64,000 nt of DNA, taken from assembly GCA_902362925.1 (NCBI GenBank), contig CABIYL010000015.1. The stretch is one strand, 5' to 3'. Numbering within the stretch: the stretch's first letter is position 1; every line of letters begins with the position of its first letter. Source of the stretch: Pseudoflavonifractor sp902362925 (GTDB lineage Bacteria; Bacillota; Clostridia; Oscillospirales; Oscillospiraceae). Position numbers and translations under genes: made by a program. The notes under the pieces are model-generated. The model was not told the DNA's origin, made no database searches, and saw only the letters and a program-made list of their open reading frames with translations. Below are positions 23,854 through 32,768 of the stretch, piece after piece.

Positions 23854-25472
23854 CTATTGCAAGAGACTAATCCACCCCGCTGAAAATGGGCTGAAGCCTG
23901 CTGCCCCAGCCGGAGATAGATCTCTAAATAGATCTGCTTATCGTCGCTTTGCTCCAACACCACAATGTGATCCAGGATCGTCGCCACGACTTCAGATTGG
24001 ATTCCATTTGTAAAGTTCAGTTCTTCCCACAGGGCCTTTTCCAGGAGTTTTGGGTCAATCTCCGTACTTTTTTGCATTTGCTCCTGCTGACACAGAGACA
24101 TCCGCTGTTCCTCTAGGGCGGAGATCTGGCGGTTGAAGCGTCCGTTGCGCTCCTTAAACTCCTGGAGGGTAATAGCATCCGCCATGCTCAGCTCCAGCAG
24201 CTTATCCTTCTTCTCCTCGATCTGGCTGATCTGCACCTCGATCCGCCCAATCTGAGCGGAGTAATCCACCCCGCACGAGGTTTCCCCAATGCTGTCCAGC
24301 ACCAACCGGATGATCTGTTTTTTCTCTGTAACCACCTTCTCAAAGAGGTCGGCCAAGACCTGATCCACTTCATGGGTACGGATACCCGGTAGATCGCACC
24401 CATCCTTTCCTTTCTGGCGGTAGGTCTTGCAGCGCCAGAACTCCGTCTCTCCTTTCTGGGTCTTAAAGGACTGGCGATGGAAGCTGGTGCCGTGTCTGCC
24501 GCAAATGATTTTCCCACTGTATGGATAACGGTTGTGGTAACTGGTGGCTTTTGTCCGAACCTCACGGCTCCGCTGCTTGAAGATGGCGTTAGCCTGATCC
24601 CACAACTCTTCCGAAACAATGGCTGGGATGTTGGGATCTGGGTACATAACCCATTCACTCTCGTCCAAAAAGGCTTTCTTTTTGGTTCGGTAATCCAGCG
24701 ACTGGGTCTTGTTGCCGCAGTACCATCCCTTGTACTTAGGGTTGGTCAGAATATGCCGGATGGTCAGCTGATTGAACTCATTACCCAGCAGGCTGGTGTG
24801 TCCTCGCCGGGTCAACTCCTGAGAGATCTTTCGGATTCCATACTTCCCAGTGGCGTAGAGTTCAAAAATGAGCCGCACCGCCTCAGCCTGCTCCGGGATA
24901 ATGGTCAGCTTGCAGTCCTTCTTATCGTACCCCCACAGACGGTTATTGCCCAGAACATGACCGTTCTTGATGGACTGTCGGAACCCGAATTTCAAACGCT
25001 CGGACAGCTTCCGCACCTCATCCTGGGCCACCCCTGCCATCACCACCAAGCGAAACTCGCTATCCGTATCCAGGGTATTGATGTTGTCATTTTGAAAGAG
25101 AACGCCCACATTGGCATCCAGCAGTTCCTGAGTGTACTGAATGCTGTCCAATGTACTTCTGGAAAATCGGGAGATCTCTTTGGTAATAATGAAATCAAAC
25201 AAGCCCCGGTGGGCGTCGTCAATCATCCGCAGAAAACTCTCCCGCTTATAGGTGCTGGTTCCTGAGATACCTTCGTCCACATACCCCTGTACGAATGTCC
25301 AGTTGGGATTTTTCTGAATGAATTCCGTGTAGTATTGAACTTGGTTTTCCAAACTTCCCTGCTGCTCCACTTTCTCCGTAGATACACGGGCATAATATGT
25401 AACCCGCAGGGAAAGGTCGTAGATAGACCTGCCCATCCGTAACTGTTCCCGCAGCTTTCTAATGGTCATCAT
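23808..25472 (-). CDS. large serine recombinase (skin-type)
   Basis: 554 residues from ATG 25472; 25 upstream in-frame codons lack a ribosome site. The resolvase domain occupies residues 20-165: catalytic Ser31 in YYARVSTEK, then VDEGISGTS and TKEISRFSRS. A recombinase domain follows (NNRLWGYDKKDCKL ... NPKYKGWYCG), then a zinc ribbon (CGRHGTSF ... CKTYRQKGKDGC) and a coiled coil near 430-490. The last codons overlap the sigK fragment by 46 bp and probably come from the chromosome. Position at the sigK junction suggests it excises the intervening DNA in the mother cell. Confidence 0.88.
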   Translation of the reverse strand: MMTIRKLREQLRMGRSIYDLSLRVTYYARVSTEKVEQQGSLENQVQYYTEFIQKNPNWTFVQGYVDEGISGTSTYKRESFLRMIDDAHRGLFDFIITKEISRFSRSTLDSIQYTQELLDANVGVLFQNDNINTLDTDSEFRLVVMAGVAQDEVRKLSERLKFGFRQSIKNGHVLGNNRLWGYDKKDCKLTIIPEQAEAVRLIFELYATGKYGIRKISQELTRRGHTSLLGNEFNQLTIRHILTNPKYKGWYCGNKTQSLDYRTKKKAFLDESEWVMYPDPNIPAIVSEELWDQANAIFKQRSREVRTKATSYHNRYPYSGKIICGRHGTSFHRQSFKTQKGETEFWRCKTYRQKGKDGCDLPGIRTHEVDQVLADLFEKVVTEKKQIIRLVLDSIGETSCGVDYSAQIGRIEVQISQIEEKKDKLLELSMADAITLQEFKERNGRFNRQISALEEQRMSLCQQEQMQKSTEIDPKLLEKALWEELNFTNGIQSEVVATILDHIVVLEQSDDKQIYLEIYLRLGQQASAHFQRGGLVSCNSPLRSTTPRPMTRTT

Positions 25473-25653
25473 GCCGTTGATCCCCCTTCTGCTCTTGTAC
25501 TTGTAAAGGCTTATCTTCAGCATAATGGGTGAAATGCTTTCTGTCAAAAAACCGAGAATGACTGGCAGAATGATAAAGATCCTCTGAGATAAAGTTCCGC
25601 TGCCACAGTCGCTTCAAAAGAACAAGCCCGATCTCACGGTCAATCTCATTCAT
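25459..25653 (-). CDS. SHOCT-like small protein upstream of the recombinase
   Basis: 64 residues from ATG 25653 (AAGGAGG upstream). The first 26 residues, MNEIDREIGLVLLKRLWQRN followed by FISEDL, are a short helix-turn-helix hairpin of the SHOCT type often encoded next to clostridial serine recombinases. The tail is hydrophilic. It overlaps the recombinase start by 14 bp, so the two are co-translated. Role unknown, possibly a recombination directionality or assembly partner. Confidence 0.65.
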   Translation of the reverse strand: MNEIDREIGLVLLKRLWQRNFISEDLYHSASHSRFFDRKHFTHYAEDKPLQVQEQKGDQRHDDH

Positions 25654-25725
25654 GCTCAAACCTCCTTCTCGGTAAGTTATGCCTTTTGAACGGATACTAT
25701 GATGTTCGGATTCAAAGCCACATGA

Positions 25726-25755
25726 ACGCACTGGCAGCGTGTGCTGCCAGTGCGT
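25726..25755. repeat. perfect 13-bp inverted repeat
   Basis: ACGCACTGGCAGC and its complement are separated by GTGT. There is no T-run, so it may be a structural or binding site rather than a terminator. Confidence 0.5.
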
Positions 25756-25852
25756 GGTATCTGACTTTGAATATGCCGGTCATATTCATCGCCATATTTA
25801 TCGAGCCCCTGGCGAAATGGGAACATGGCAGGTTGTCCGTGGCGAGGACGAT

Positions 25853-26068
25853 TCATAACTCCACAGCGTCGGTCGTACCGTGCGCCGTAGGGTTCCCCCG
25901 CTTACGTGGGAGGCCACCGTTCGGAAGTACCATTATGTCTGTGCTGCTCTCCTCCTGAATGAGCCATAAGCACCCAGGCGTATCGCTTACAAATCGCTCA
26001 CATCGGTGTGACCGATGGTCATGGCGGTAAACGAAAAATTGCATTGGCACAGTGACGTACCTGCTCAT
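25853..26068 (-). CDS. possible 71-residue ORF in an otherwise empty stretch
   Basis: The frame MSRYVTVPMQFFVYRHDHRS continues with an RCERFVSDTPGCLWLIQEES segment and fills part of 25654-26145. No ribosome site precedes ATG 26068. The composition (many His, Arg, Cys) is plausible for a small DNA- or metal-binding protein but fits a structured RNA read in a chance frame equally well. I cannot decide between them. Confidence 0.3.
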   Translation of the reverse strand: MSRYVTVPMQFFVYRHDHRSHRCERFVSDTPGCLWLIQEESSTDIMVLPNGGLPRKRGNPTAHGTTDAVEL

Positions 26069-26145
26069 GCTGCCGATATTCCATTATCAAGGTTCACCGA
26101 GAAGTGAAAACCCCTCTATTAACAAGGACATCTGGAGGCGATTTT

Positions 26146-26580
26146 TTAAGTCTCTTTGAAAAGTTTTTCTAAAATCTTTTTGAGATTCTTTTTGCCAGCC
26201 TGGATGCTGTAATAGACCGCTTGTACGGAGGTGCCGTCCGCAGCGGCGATTTCTTCCAAGGTCATGTCCATAAAGTAATAGGCATAGATCCGGTCTGCCT
26301 GTTTTCTGGGGATAGACCGCATAGCTTTGTAAAGTTCTTCGTTCTGGATATGCCGCATCGTTTCTTCTTCCGGCCCAGGTACTTGTTCTAAAATGTGAGC
26401 CTCCACTCCCGGTTCACTGTCCAGAGATACCACATCCCCGTTTCGGCTTCTCCGCTTCTCCAGGGCCTGGTCAGCAAGACGACACTGCTCAAACATGGCG
26501 TCAATCTTGTAGGAAACAGGATATTCCGAGTATGTAGAATCCAGATGGGGGTATTCTTTTCTCAAATCAATAAATTTCAT
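26146..26580 (-). CDS. sigma-70 region 4-like protein of the element
   Basis: 144 residues from ATG 26580 (AAAGGAG upstream; longer frames lack a site). The C-terminal half holds a sigma region 4 HTH: MRSIPRKQADRIYAYYFMDM followed by TLEEIAAADGTSVQAVYYSI. The N-terminal half is short and lacks a clear region 2. Proteins of this type are common near clostridial mobile-element recombinases and are thought to drive element genes. Direct RNA polymerase partnership is not proven for the family. Confidence 0.75.
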   Translation of the reverse strand: MKFIDLRKEYPHLDSTYSEYPVSYKIDAMFEQCRLADQALEKRRSRNGDVVSLDSEPGVEAHILEQVPGPEEETMRHIQNEELYKAMRSIPRKQADRIYAYYFMDMTLEEIAAADGTSVQAVYYSIQAGKKNLKKILEKLFKET

Positions 26581-26690
26581 GTTGGCAACTCCTTTGAATT
26601 GTTTTGAAGTATTCAAAGAAGTTGCTACGGGTACGCTGCTATGGAGGGATGCCAGTGCGCTGTAAACCAATCAAACTGCAAATAAAAAAA

Positions 26691-26734
26691 GGCATATCGA
26701 ATCTCATCGTTTTTACGACAAAATTCGATATGCC
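26691..26734. repeat. inverted repeat GGCATATCGAAT with inner stem
   Basis: Arms 26691-26702 and 26723-26734 are perfectly complementary. The loop contains a further TCGT/ACGA pair. On the - strand it could act as a terminator or operator upstream of the sigma-like gene. Confidence 0.55.
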
Positions 26735-26779
26735 TAACACAAACGGATTCCCCGGGGCCGGGTCTGTCAAATAACAAAA

Positions 26780-26833
26780 GAAAAGAGGATTTTCTTTTCC
26801 GTTTCAGCGGACGGTCTAGAAAATCCTCTTTTC
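26780..26833. repeat. inverted repeat GAAAAGAGGATTTTC
   Basis: Two exact 15-bp arms (26780-26794, 26819-26833) around a 24-nt loop. Together with the preceding one it makes a pair of strong dyads in an AT-rich, gene-free stretch (26581-27083). Confidence 0.55.
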
Positions 26834-27083
26834 TATGCCACGGGTTATACAGTTGTTTTGATTCAAAAAGAATTGCGCACCGAGATCACTCTTTCTATAA
26901 AACTTTTAATATATCATACAGTTGAGGTCGAAAGAATGATAACACAGTCGGAAGGTCGAAATTTGCTGACAAATGGAAAGAAAACAGTGCTTTTACTGAA
27001 ATTAGGTTTAATTCATATTGCGTTTCCTACGTTCCCACGCTAAAATGATGGTAGGCAGAACAACAGGAGGAGGTTTGAGCGAC

Positions 27084-27389
27084 ATGAAATATCTTCTGTA
27101 CCGATCCCCTGGAAGCATAGAGAAGGATGTGACAAAACACGAACTGGTGGCTGTGGAATTTGGTACAGACATCTATGAAGTCACGGAGGCTCTGGTCGAA
27201 GCAGCGTCTCAAGATCTGGCTGGTATGCCGGAATACGAGGGGTGCCAGACTGCTGCCTATGCTCCCGAACCGTTAAAGCCATTCCGTAAGGTCAAACGCT
27301 ACGACTACGAGATGATGGGTATTGTCTATCCTACTCATGGGGATGAAAATATCTTGATCGACTATGGAGTTGCAGAAAGACCTGAATAA
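27084..27389 (+). CDS. 101-residue hypothetical protein
   Basis: ATG 27084 follows GGAGGAGG at good distance. The product (MKYLLYRSPGSIEKDVTKHE...) is acidic with a KPFRKVKRYDYEMMGIVYPT segment. No domain recognised. It is the only rightward gene in this part, sits between dyad-rich DNA and a terminator, and is convergent with the restriction gene. Confidence 0.6.
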   Translation: MKYLLYRSPGSIEKDVTKHELVAVEFGTDIYEVTEALVEAASQDLAGMPEYEGCQTAAYAPEPLKPFRKVKRYDYEMMGIVYPTHGDENILIDYGVAERPE

Positions 27390-27392
27390 AAC

Positions 27393-27434
27393 GCAAAAAG
27401 GGAAACCCGGATTCAGTCCAGGTTTCCCTTTTGC
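27393..27434. terminator. bidirectional terminator between convergent genes
   Basis: GCAAAAAGGGAAACC and GGTTTCCCTTTTGC pair around a 13-nt loop. A-runs and T-runs on either side let it serve the 27084 gene and the leftward restriction gene. Confidence 0.8.
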
Positions 27435-27453
27435 ATTGTGTCATAATTTCTAT

Positions 27454-30400
27454 TTATAGCCGCCCTCGCAGCTCCGTCCAACTGGTGGCAGTCTCCAGCT
27501 CCACACCGGCGTTAAGCGCTTTGAAATGCTCCTTGCCGCAGTGGATTTTTAGCTGCTCACTGGTTTTCAAGTGCATAAAGCTGGTATCACCCTTGGTTTC
27601 CAGGACGAAATACAGCTTTTCCTCGCCATTCTTGTTGAGATACACAGCCCAGTCGGGGTTGTACGTGCCGATGGGGGTTTCAATTTTGAATCGGCTGGGA
27701 ATCTTGAAGAACATCTTCACATCCGGGTCGTTGTCCAAGGCCACGGCAACCGGCTTCTCCACCGTGGAGCTGTCGTAAACCACATAGTCATAGACGCTGT
27801 GTTCCACCTTTACGGCGTTCCGATCCAGGTTAGCAAGCAACTCAGTGGTGTCGAAGATTTCCTGCACATAATATTCCTGGCCGTCCAGCTTCACATAGCG
27901 GATACCGTCGATAGCCAGGGCGTGGCGGTGGCTGCGGATCAGCTCTACGACTTGCTCCAGAAATGCCTCCGGGTTGTTGAGGAAATCCCCGCACCGTCCG
28001 CTCTCCACCAGAATCCGGTTGACGGTGGCCGGGGTCAGCAACGTTTCATCGCTGATGGCGGTAATAATGTCCGGCAGGGCCTGATAGTCGTTGGCAATAT
28101 CCATTGTCCGCATTTCCCGTTCTATGTGACTGATTCCAGCCTGTTCAATATGGATGCCGGCGGTCTGGGACACCAGTCGGGTTTTGGGGATATGGGGCAT
28201 TTCCCGGATAGCTTTGACGCAGTTCTCCACAAGCTGCTCGGTGTCAATGCTCACCCGATAAGCGGTTTTCTGCTTGATCTTGTTCCATAGCTCCAGGAAC
28301 TCCGGGGAGAGCATGACTTGTTTGTTGAGCCGCACCACCACATCACGGGAAGCATCCCGCACCGGGGGCTTCCGGTCGGCATTGGCGATAATCTGCTCAA
28401 ACCGCTCTCTGGCAGCTTCATATTTTTTCGGCAGGTCAAGGGTTCCGTTTTTCAGAGCGTTTTTCATGGTGTCCTTGACCTTGCCGGTGCTGGTGATATA
28501 CCCCTTTTGCTCAAAATGTTGCAGCAGCTCGGTTGCTTCCTCGTGAGTGACAGTGTGTTCCTCCACCACGGTTTCCGTATAGGTGGTTCCGGCCAGAGAT
28601 TCCACCGCCACCGGCTGGGCTTTTTCCACGATTTCCTGTACCACTTCTTTGACAGGCTCCAGCGCCTTGGGCAGCTCGATTTCCCTGGGCTTGATTGCAG
28701 CGGCCACCTGACCAGCCTCATCAATCACACCAGCGGTTTTCAGGGCCTCCACTACCGCCTGGGCCTGTTCGGTCGTTACCTGCTTCTCCACGTCCCGATG
28801 GGCCTCATAGACCATGCCGGAAAACAGACTAAGCTGAAGCACACCGAACTTGACGCCGGTTTCGTCCTCGATCTCTTTCTGGAGGGTGGAAGCAAACTCG
28901 GAAAAGCTCTCGTTGGCCATGACGTGAAGGACATTGATATTCTTGTCCTCGATGCGCTCGCCGTCCTGGTTGACGCACAGGCGCAGGCCACGGCCCACCT
29001 TCTGACGGCAGGTAAAGGTGGACTTCTGCTCAATCAGGGTACAGACCTGGAACACGTTGGGGTTGTCCCATCCCTCCCGCAGTGCCGAGTGGGAGAAAAT
29101 GAACCGCAGCGGACACTCAAAGCTGAGAAGCCACTCCTTGTCCCGCATAATGGTGTTGTAGGTGTCATCGTCGGCCTGAGTGTCGCCCTTGGTGTCCTTC
29201 AGACGGCCCTTTTTGTCCTGGGAGAAGTAGCCGTTATGTACCTTACTCACATCCGTGGTGAATCGCTCCTGAAGGACGGCATACTTGGGTTTCGCTATCA
29301 GCTCCTGATAGCACTCCTCAAACATGGTGGCATAGATACCGGGTGTGCCGTCCTCATGGCGGTACTTGTCCACCTTGTCGATGAAGAACAGGGACAGCAC
29401 CTTGATGCCCTTGTCCAGATACCGCAGCTCTTTGTCCAGGTGGGTTTCGATGGTGCGCCGGATCTGCGCCTTCTTGACGATATTCTCGTCCACATCGCCA
29501 ATGGCCTTGCCCAGCTTGACCTCCTGGGTATTACCAAACTCGATATGCTCAAAGTCAGGGGTGCAGTCAATTCCAGCGATGGTGTAGCCCTCGTACAAGT
29601 CCCGTTGCCCGGACAGCAGAAACAAATCGTCTCCCGGCTTGACGGTAATGGCCTTGCGGGTCACGGCTCCGGTCTTACCCTTCACATCCAGTTCCACTCT
29701 GGCCTTAAAGCCCTTGTCGTTGCTGACGGAAAGTAGCCGCACATAGGCTTGATTGAAGCCACCGGCAATCTGATTGGAGGACACGGCGATCTGCTTGACC
29801 AGCCCCATTTGGTAGGCATCCACTGGGGTCAGACGGTAGAGCAGATTGATTTTTTCCCGGTGAGTAGCGGAGTACCGCAGTACACACAGGGGGTTCAGCG
29901 TGGCAATGGCTTCCTTGGCCTTGGGGGTGTTGTCTACGCTCTGGGGTTCGTCGATGATGACGATAGGATGCGTGTTCTGGATAAAGCCCATGGCCGTTTC
30001 ACCGTTGAGCCGATCCTGGGCCTGATTGATGATATTCTCCGCCTTCTTGAAAGCGTCGATGTTAATAATCATCACTTCGATGTTGGAACTGGTGGCAAAC
30101 TGCCGCACATCGGACAGCTTGGCAGAGTTATAGATAAAGTATCGGCACGGCACATTGTCATATTGCAGGCCAAAATGCTCCCTGGTGATTTCAAAGGACT
30201 TATAGACACCTTCCCGGATAGCCACCGACGGCACCACAATGACAAACTTGGTGAATCCGTACTTGCGGTTCAGCTCAAAGATGGTCTTGGTATAGACGTA
30301 GGTCTTGCCGGTGCCGGTTTCCATCTCGATGCAGAACTGGCAGTCCTCCGCCGAAGGGGTCAGGGGCAGGTTGTTCCGCTTCTGGACGGTGTGCATATTG

Positions 30401-30582
30401 GCAGTCATAGTCTCCTGGTCGATATAAAGGGCGTTGCCCTGGCCCATTTCCGGGAGAAGGGATGTCTGCCGCTCATCCACCACGGAGAAGGTGCTTTGGG
30501 TTTTCTCCTGGCCGGTAAACAAATCCACCACAGCGTTGACTGCCTGGGTTTGGAAGTCTTGGGACTTGAATTTTAGTTTCAC
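27454..30582 (-). CDS. type III restriction enzyme, Res subunit
   Basis: 1,042 residues from GTG 30582 (CGGAGG upstream). An SF2 helicase core has METGTGKTYVYTKTI as motif I and IVIIDEPQS as motif II. Motif III RYSATH and the late FSHSALREGWDNPNVFQVC and QKVGRGLRL follow. The C-terminus carries a PD-(D/E)XK nuclease (NPDWAVYLNK ... FVLETKG). Res needs the Mod methyltransferase for site recognition and host protection. No mod gene is next to it: the upstream side is cut by ICE1. The ORF itself is complete, so it is an orphan Res unless mod lies outside the window. Confidence 0.9.
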   Translation of the reverse strand: MKLKFKSQDFQTQAVNAVVDLFTGQEKTQSTFSVVDERQTSLLPEMGQGNALYIDQETMTANMHTVQKRNNLPLTPSAEDCQFCIEMETGTGKTYVYTKTIFELNRKYGFTKFVIVVPSVAIREGVYKSFEITREHFGLQYDNVPCRYFIYNSAKLSDVRQFATSSNIEVMIINIDAFKKAENIINQAQDRLNGETAMGFIQNTHPIVIIDEPQSVDNTPKAKEAIATLNPLCVLRYSATHREKINLLYRLTPVDAYQMGLVKQIAVSSNQIAGGFNQAYVRLLSVSNDKGFKARVELDVKGKTGAVTRKAITVKPGDDLFLLSGQRDLYEGYTIAGIDCTPDFEHIEFGNTQEVKLGKAIGDVDENIVKKAQIRRTIETHLDKELRYLDKGIKVLSLFFIDKVDKYRHEDGTPGIYATMFEECYQELIAKPKYAVLQERFTTDVSKVHNGYFSQDKKGRLKDTKGDTQADDDTYNTIMRDKEWLLSFECPLRFIFSHSALREGWDNPNVFQVCTLIEQKSTFTCRQKVGRGLRLCVNQDGERIEDKNINVLHVMANESFSEFASTLQKEIEDETGVKFGVLQLSLFSGMVYEAHRDVEKQVTTEQAQAVVEALKTAGVIDEAGQVAAAIKPREIELPKALEPVKEVVQEIVEKAQPVAVESLAGTTYTETVVEEHTVTHEEATELLQHFEQKGYITSTGKVKDTMKNALKNGTLDLPKKYEAARERFEQIIANADRKPPVRDASRDVVVRLNKQVMLSPEFLELWNKIKQKTAYRVSIDTEQLVENCVKAIREMPHIPKTRLVSQTAGIHIEQAGISHIEREMRTMDIANDYQALPDIITAISDETLLTPATVNRILVESGRCGDFLNNPEAFLEQVVELIRSHRHALAIDGIRYVKLDGQEYYVQEIFDTTELLANLDRNAVKVEHSVYDYVVYDSSTVEKPVAVALDNDPDVKMFFKIPSRFKIETPIGTYNPDWAVYLNKNGEEKLYFVLETKGDTSFMHLKTSEQLKIHCGKEHFKALNAGVELETATSWTELRGRL

Positions 30583-30929
30583 TGTTGATCCTCCGATTTA
30601 GGGAAAAGTCCTCGCTGGACATTATCGCTAATCAGCATTTTTATATGATCTATTTGAGGAATTCCGTGCTGAAATCTTCGGTTGCACCTTACACATTTTA
30701 GATAATCACAAAAATCGTCGCCATACACCAAAGGTGAACCACAATAATTGCATACCGGATGTAGGTCATCTACATAATATCTTCCAAAAGAATCTCGACG
30801 CCATTTCCACTCCCAGTTCCAACCGTTAATACTGTCTTTTTGGTATTGTATCCATAAAGGATTCGACTGCTTATAATTCTTAGCGTTGCCAATCTTAAAT
30901 AGGATGAACAGTATTCCTATGATTAAATC
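30579..30929 (-). pseudogene. 5'-truncated zinc-ribbon ORF upstream of res
   Basis: An open frame of 117 codons ends in TGA overlapping the res GTG start (GTGA). It begins with a hydrophobic stretch (IGILFILF), then Trp-rich NGWNWEWKWRRDSFG. A four-cysteine ribbon follows (CNYCGS ... CVRCNR). There is no start codon, and a stop lies just upstream at 30930-30932. The overlap shows it was the gene before res. Its 5' end was probably removed when ICE1 joined here, which places the ICE1 left edge near 30930-30969. Confidence 0.6.
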
Positions 30930-30969
30930 TTATTAGGAAAACACACTGCCAGAAAGGATGTAGCGGGAC

Positions 30970-32652
30970 TCAGCCCGCCACGGCGGGAATTTCAGAAGTG
31001 TTGATTTCAATGTATTCTGCTATCTTACGAAATTCATCAGCGAATTTGCATTTAACGCTGATATTTCCATTTTCGTAAACCTTGATATGGTCTACAAGAT
31101 CAATGAGAGCCTCCCGGGTTAGTTTGTCGATGTTCTGGTATTTCATAAAGGCCACCAGCGCCGGGTGCTCATTGTCAACACCGTTTGCCAGTTCTGCCCG
31201 TTCAGCGGTCAACCGTTCCAACACATCAGAGAGGGCCGCTACCTGCCGTTCATAGTCGGCTTTCATGCTTCGATAATCCTGCTGGGTAATTTCCCCGTCT
31301 TTCCAGTCTTGATAAAGAGACTGCTTGTAGCGGGTGATTTTCGCCAGTTCCTTTTCCTTTGTGGTAATCAGCTCGTCCAGTCTGAAAGACTGGCTTTTTT
31401 TCGTTGGAGCCGAATTGATACAGGTAATCGCCTCAGAATAAGAAACGGCTAAATGTACCTGGTACTGAATACCGAATAGAACAGCGGCCTCCAGCCGTTC
31501 ATGCTTGATTGAGTGCATGGTGCAGGCTGTCCGGGAACGGTTTTTGTAAGTAGAGCAGGCATAATACACATGATTGTTTTTACTAACGCAACGAGTGACT
31601 GCCCGGCCACAATCGGCACATTTCAGAAAGCCGCTGAACAAATGGACTTTCCGGCCTTCGGGAGAAGTTCGGGTGTCACGCTTTAACAGAGCCTGCACCT
31701 TGTCAAAGGTTTCATAGTTGATAATGGCTTCATGTGTTCCAGCCACCTCTACCCATTCTTCACGGGGAACCGTTTCAATCTGGTGTACCTTATAACTTTT
31801 TACCCGGCTACGGCCTTGTGCCAAATCCCCGGTATAAGTGGGATTGGTAAGTATTGCATGGATCATCCTGCCGCCCCACATAGGTTCGTCATAACCTCTT
31901 GTAGAAACAGGCAGGCCCTTGAGTAGTTTATACGCAGAGGGACTCGGGACGCCATGCTCATTCAAATGCAGAGCGATGGCCCGTTTTGATGTTCCTTGCA
32001 AGAATAACGAGAAAATGAGTTTGACTGTTTCAGCAGCATCTGGATCAACAATCAGTTTGTGTTTGTCTTTTGGGTGTTTAATGTACCCATAAGGAGCGAA
32101 AGCTCCGATGTATTGACCGTTGCGCCGCTTATAGTCAAATACTTGGCGGATTTTCTTTGAAGTCTGATAGCAATAGTTATCATTCATTACATTTGTTATC
32201 GGAACGATAATATTAGAAACGCTATCCGGGTTTGTAAAGCTATCCACATTTTCCGCAAGACTGATAAACCGGACACCCATCCGTACAAACAGGTTGTCAA
32301 TCAGACTTCCCGCATCGCTGTAATTCCGGGCAAAACGGGAAAGGTCTTTTACCACAACACAGTTGATTTTCCCACTCATTACATCGGCCAGGAGCCGTTG
32401 GAAATCTTCGCGGTTGGCATCCGTTCCCGTGTGTCCATCGTCCACATATTCGGAAACGCTTTCAAATTCCTCGATGTGCTTTTGATAAAAGTCATTCAGC
32501 AGGTCGCGCTGGTTTTTAACGCTGTTGCTATCGTCTTTTCCTTTTTTCAAATCTTCTTTGGAAAGCCGGATATATTCGCCCAGCCGCCAGCGCCGGATTG
32601 TATAAGAGGGGGAGAAACTCTGTTGAACCCCTCTGTTTTTTGTTCGTGGCAT
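30970..32652 (-). CDS. ICE1 large serine recombinase (Tn1549/TndX type)
   Basis: 560 residues, ATG 32652 after GGAGGAAC. The resolvase domain has catalytic Ser31 in YIRLSKED, YVDDGHTGTD and VVVKDLSRFARN. A recombinase domain follows (APYGYIKHPKDKHKL, NPTYTGDLAQGRS), then a zinc ribbon (CADCGRAVTRC ... CSTYKNRSRTAC) and a coiled-coil arm near 430-490. It lies at the left edge of ICE1, the usual place for the integrase. Its promoter carries the TGTCCC/GGGACA dyad found throughout the element. Confidence 0.92.
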   Translation of the reverse strand: MPRTKNRGVQQSFSPSYTIRRWRLGEYIRLSKEDLKKGKDDSNSVKNQRDLLNDFYQKHIEEFESVSEYVDDGHTGTDANREDFQRLLADVMSGKINCVVVKDLSRFARNYSDAGSLIDNLFVRMGVRFISLAENVDSFTNPDSVSNIIVPITNVMNDNYCYQTSKKIRQVFDYKRRNGQYIGAFAPYGYIKHPKDKHKLIVDPDAAETVKLIFSLFLQGTSKRAIALHLNEHGVPSPSAYKLLKGLPVSTRGYDEPMWGGRMIHAILTNPTYTGDLAQGRSRVKSYKVHQIETVPREEWVEVAGTHEAIINYETFDKVQALLKRDTRTSPEGRKVHLFSGFLKCADCGRAVTRCVSKNNHVYYACSTYKNRSRTACTMHSIKHERLEAAVLFGIQYQVHLAVSYSEAITCINSAPTKKSQSFRLDELITTKEKELAKITRYKQSLYQDWKDGEITQQDYRSMKADYERQVAALSDVLERLTAERAELANGVDNEHPALVAFMKYQNIDKLTREALIDLVDHIKVYENGNISVKCKFADEFRKIAEYIEINTSEIPAVAG

Positions 32653-32683
32653 TGTTCCTCCTTCCCTATCACATTACATTTAT

Positions 32684-32712
32684 ATTATACCTCTGTCCCG
32701 TAGGGACAACAA
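32684..32712 (-). promoter_or_regulatory. recombinase promoter with TGTCCC/GGGACA dyad in the spacer
   Basis: On the - strand TTGTTG (32712-32707), a 17-bp spacer and TATAAT (32689-32684). The spacer contains TGTCCC-TAC-GGGACA (beginning in the -35), the same half-sites as the dispersed palindrome but in inverted order. The promoter is nearly identical to that at 39421-39449. A regulator bound there would block RNA polymerase. Confidence 0.75.
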
Positions 32713-32723
32713 GGATGGCTCCG

Positions 32724-32746
32724 CCTCGGGACATTTTGTCTCGAAG
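32724..32746. repeat. ICE1 dispersed palindrome, copy 1
   Basis: CTCGGGACA-TTT-TGTCTCGAAG form; 12 bp upstream of the recombinase -35. Confidence 0.8.
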
Positions 32747-32768
32747 TAGGCGCAGGCCGTAACCGAAG

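Noticed and set aside
28318..29736. 472-residue + strand ORF opposite the Res gene
   Set aside because: Antisense shadow caused by codon bias; Res helicase and nuclease motifs lie on the - strand.
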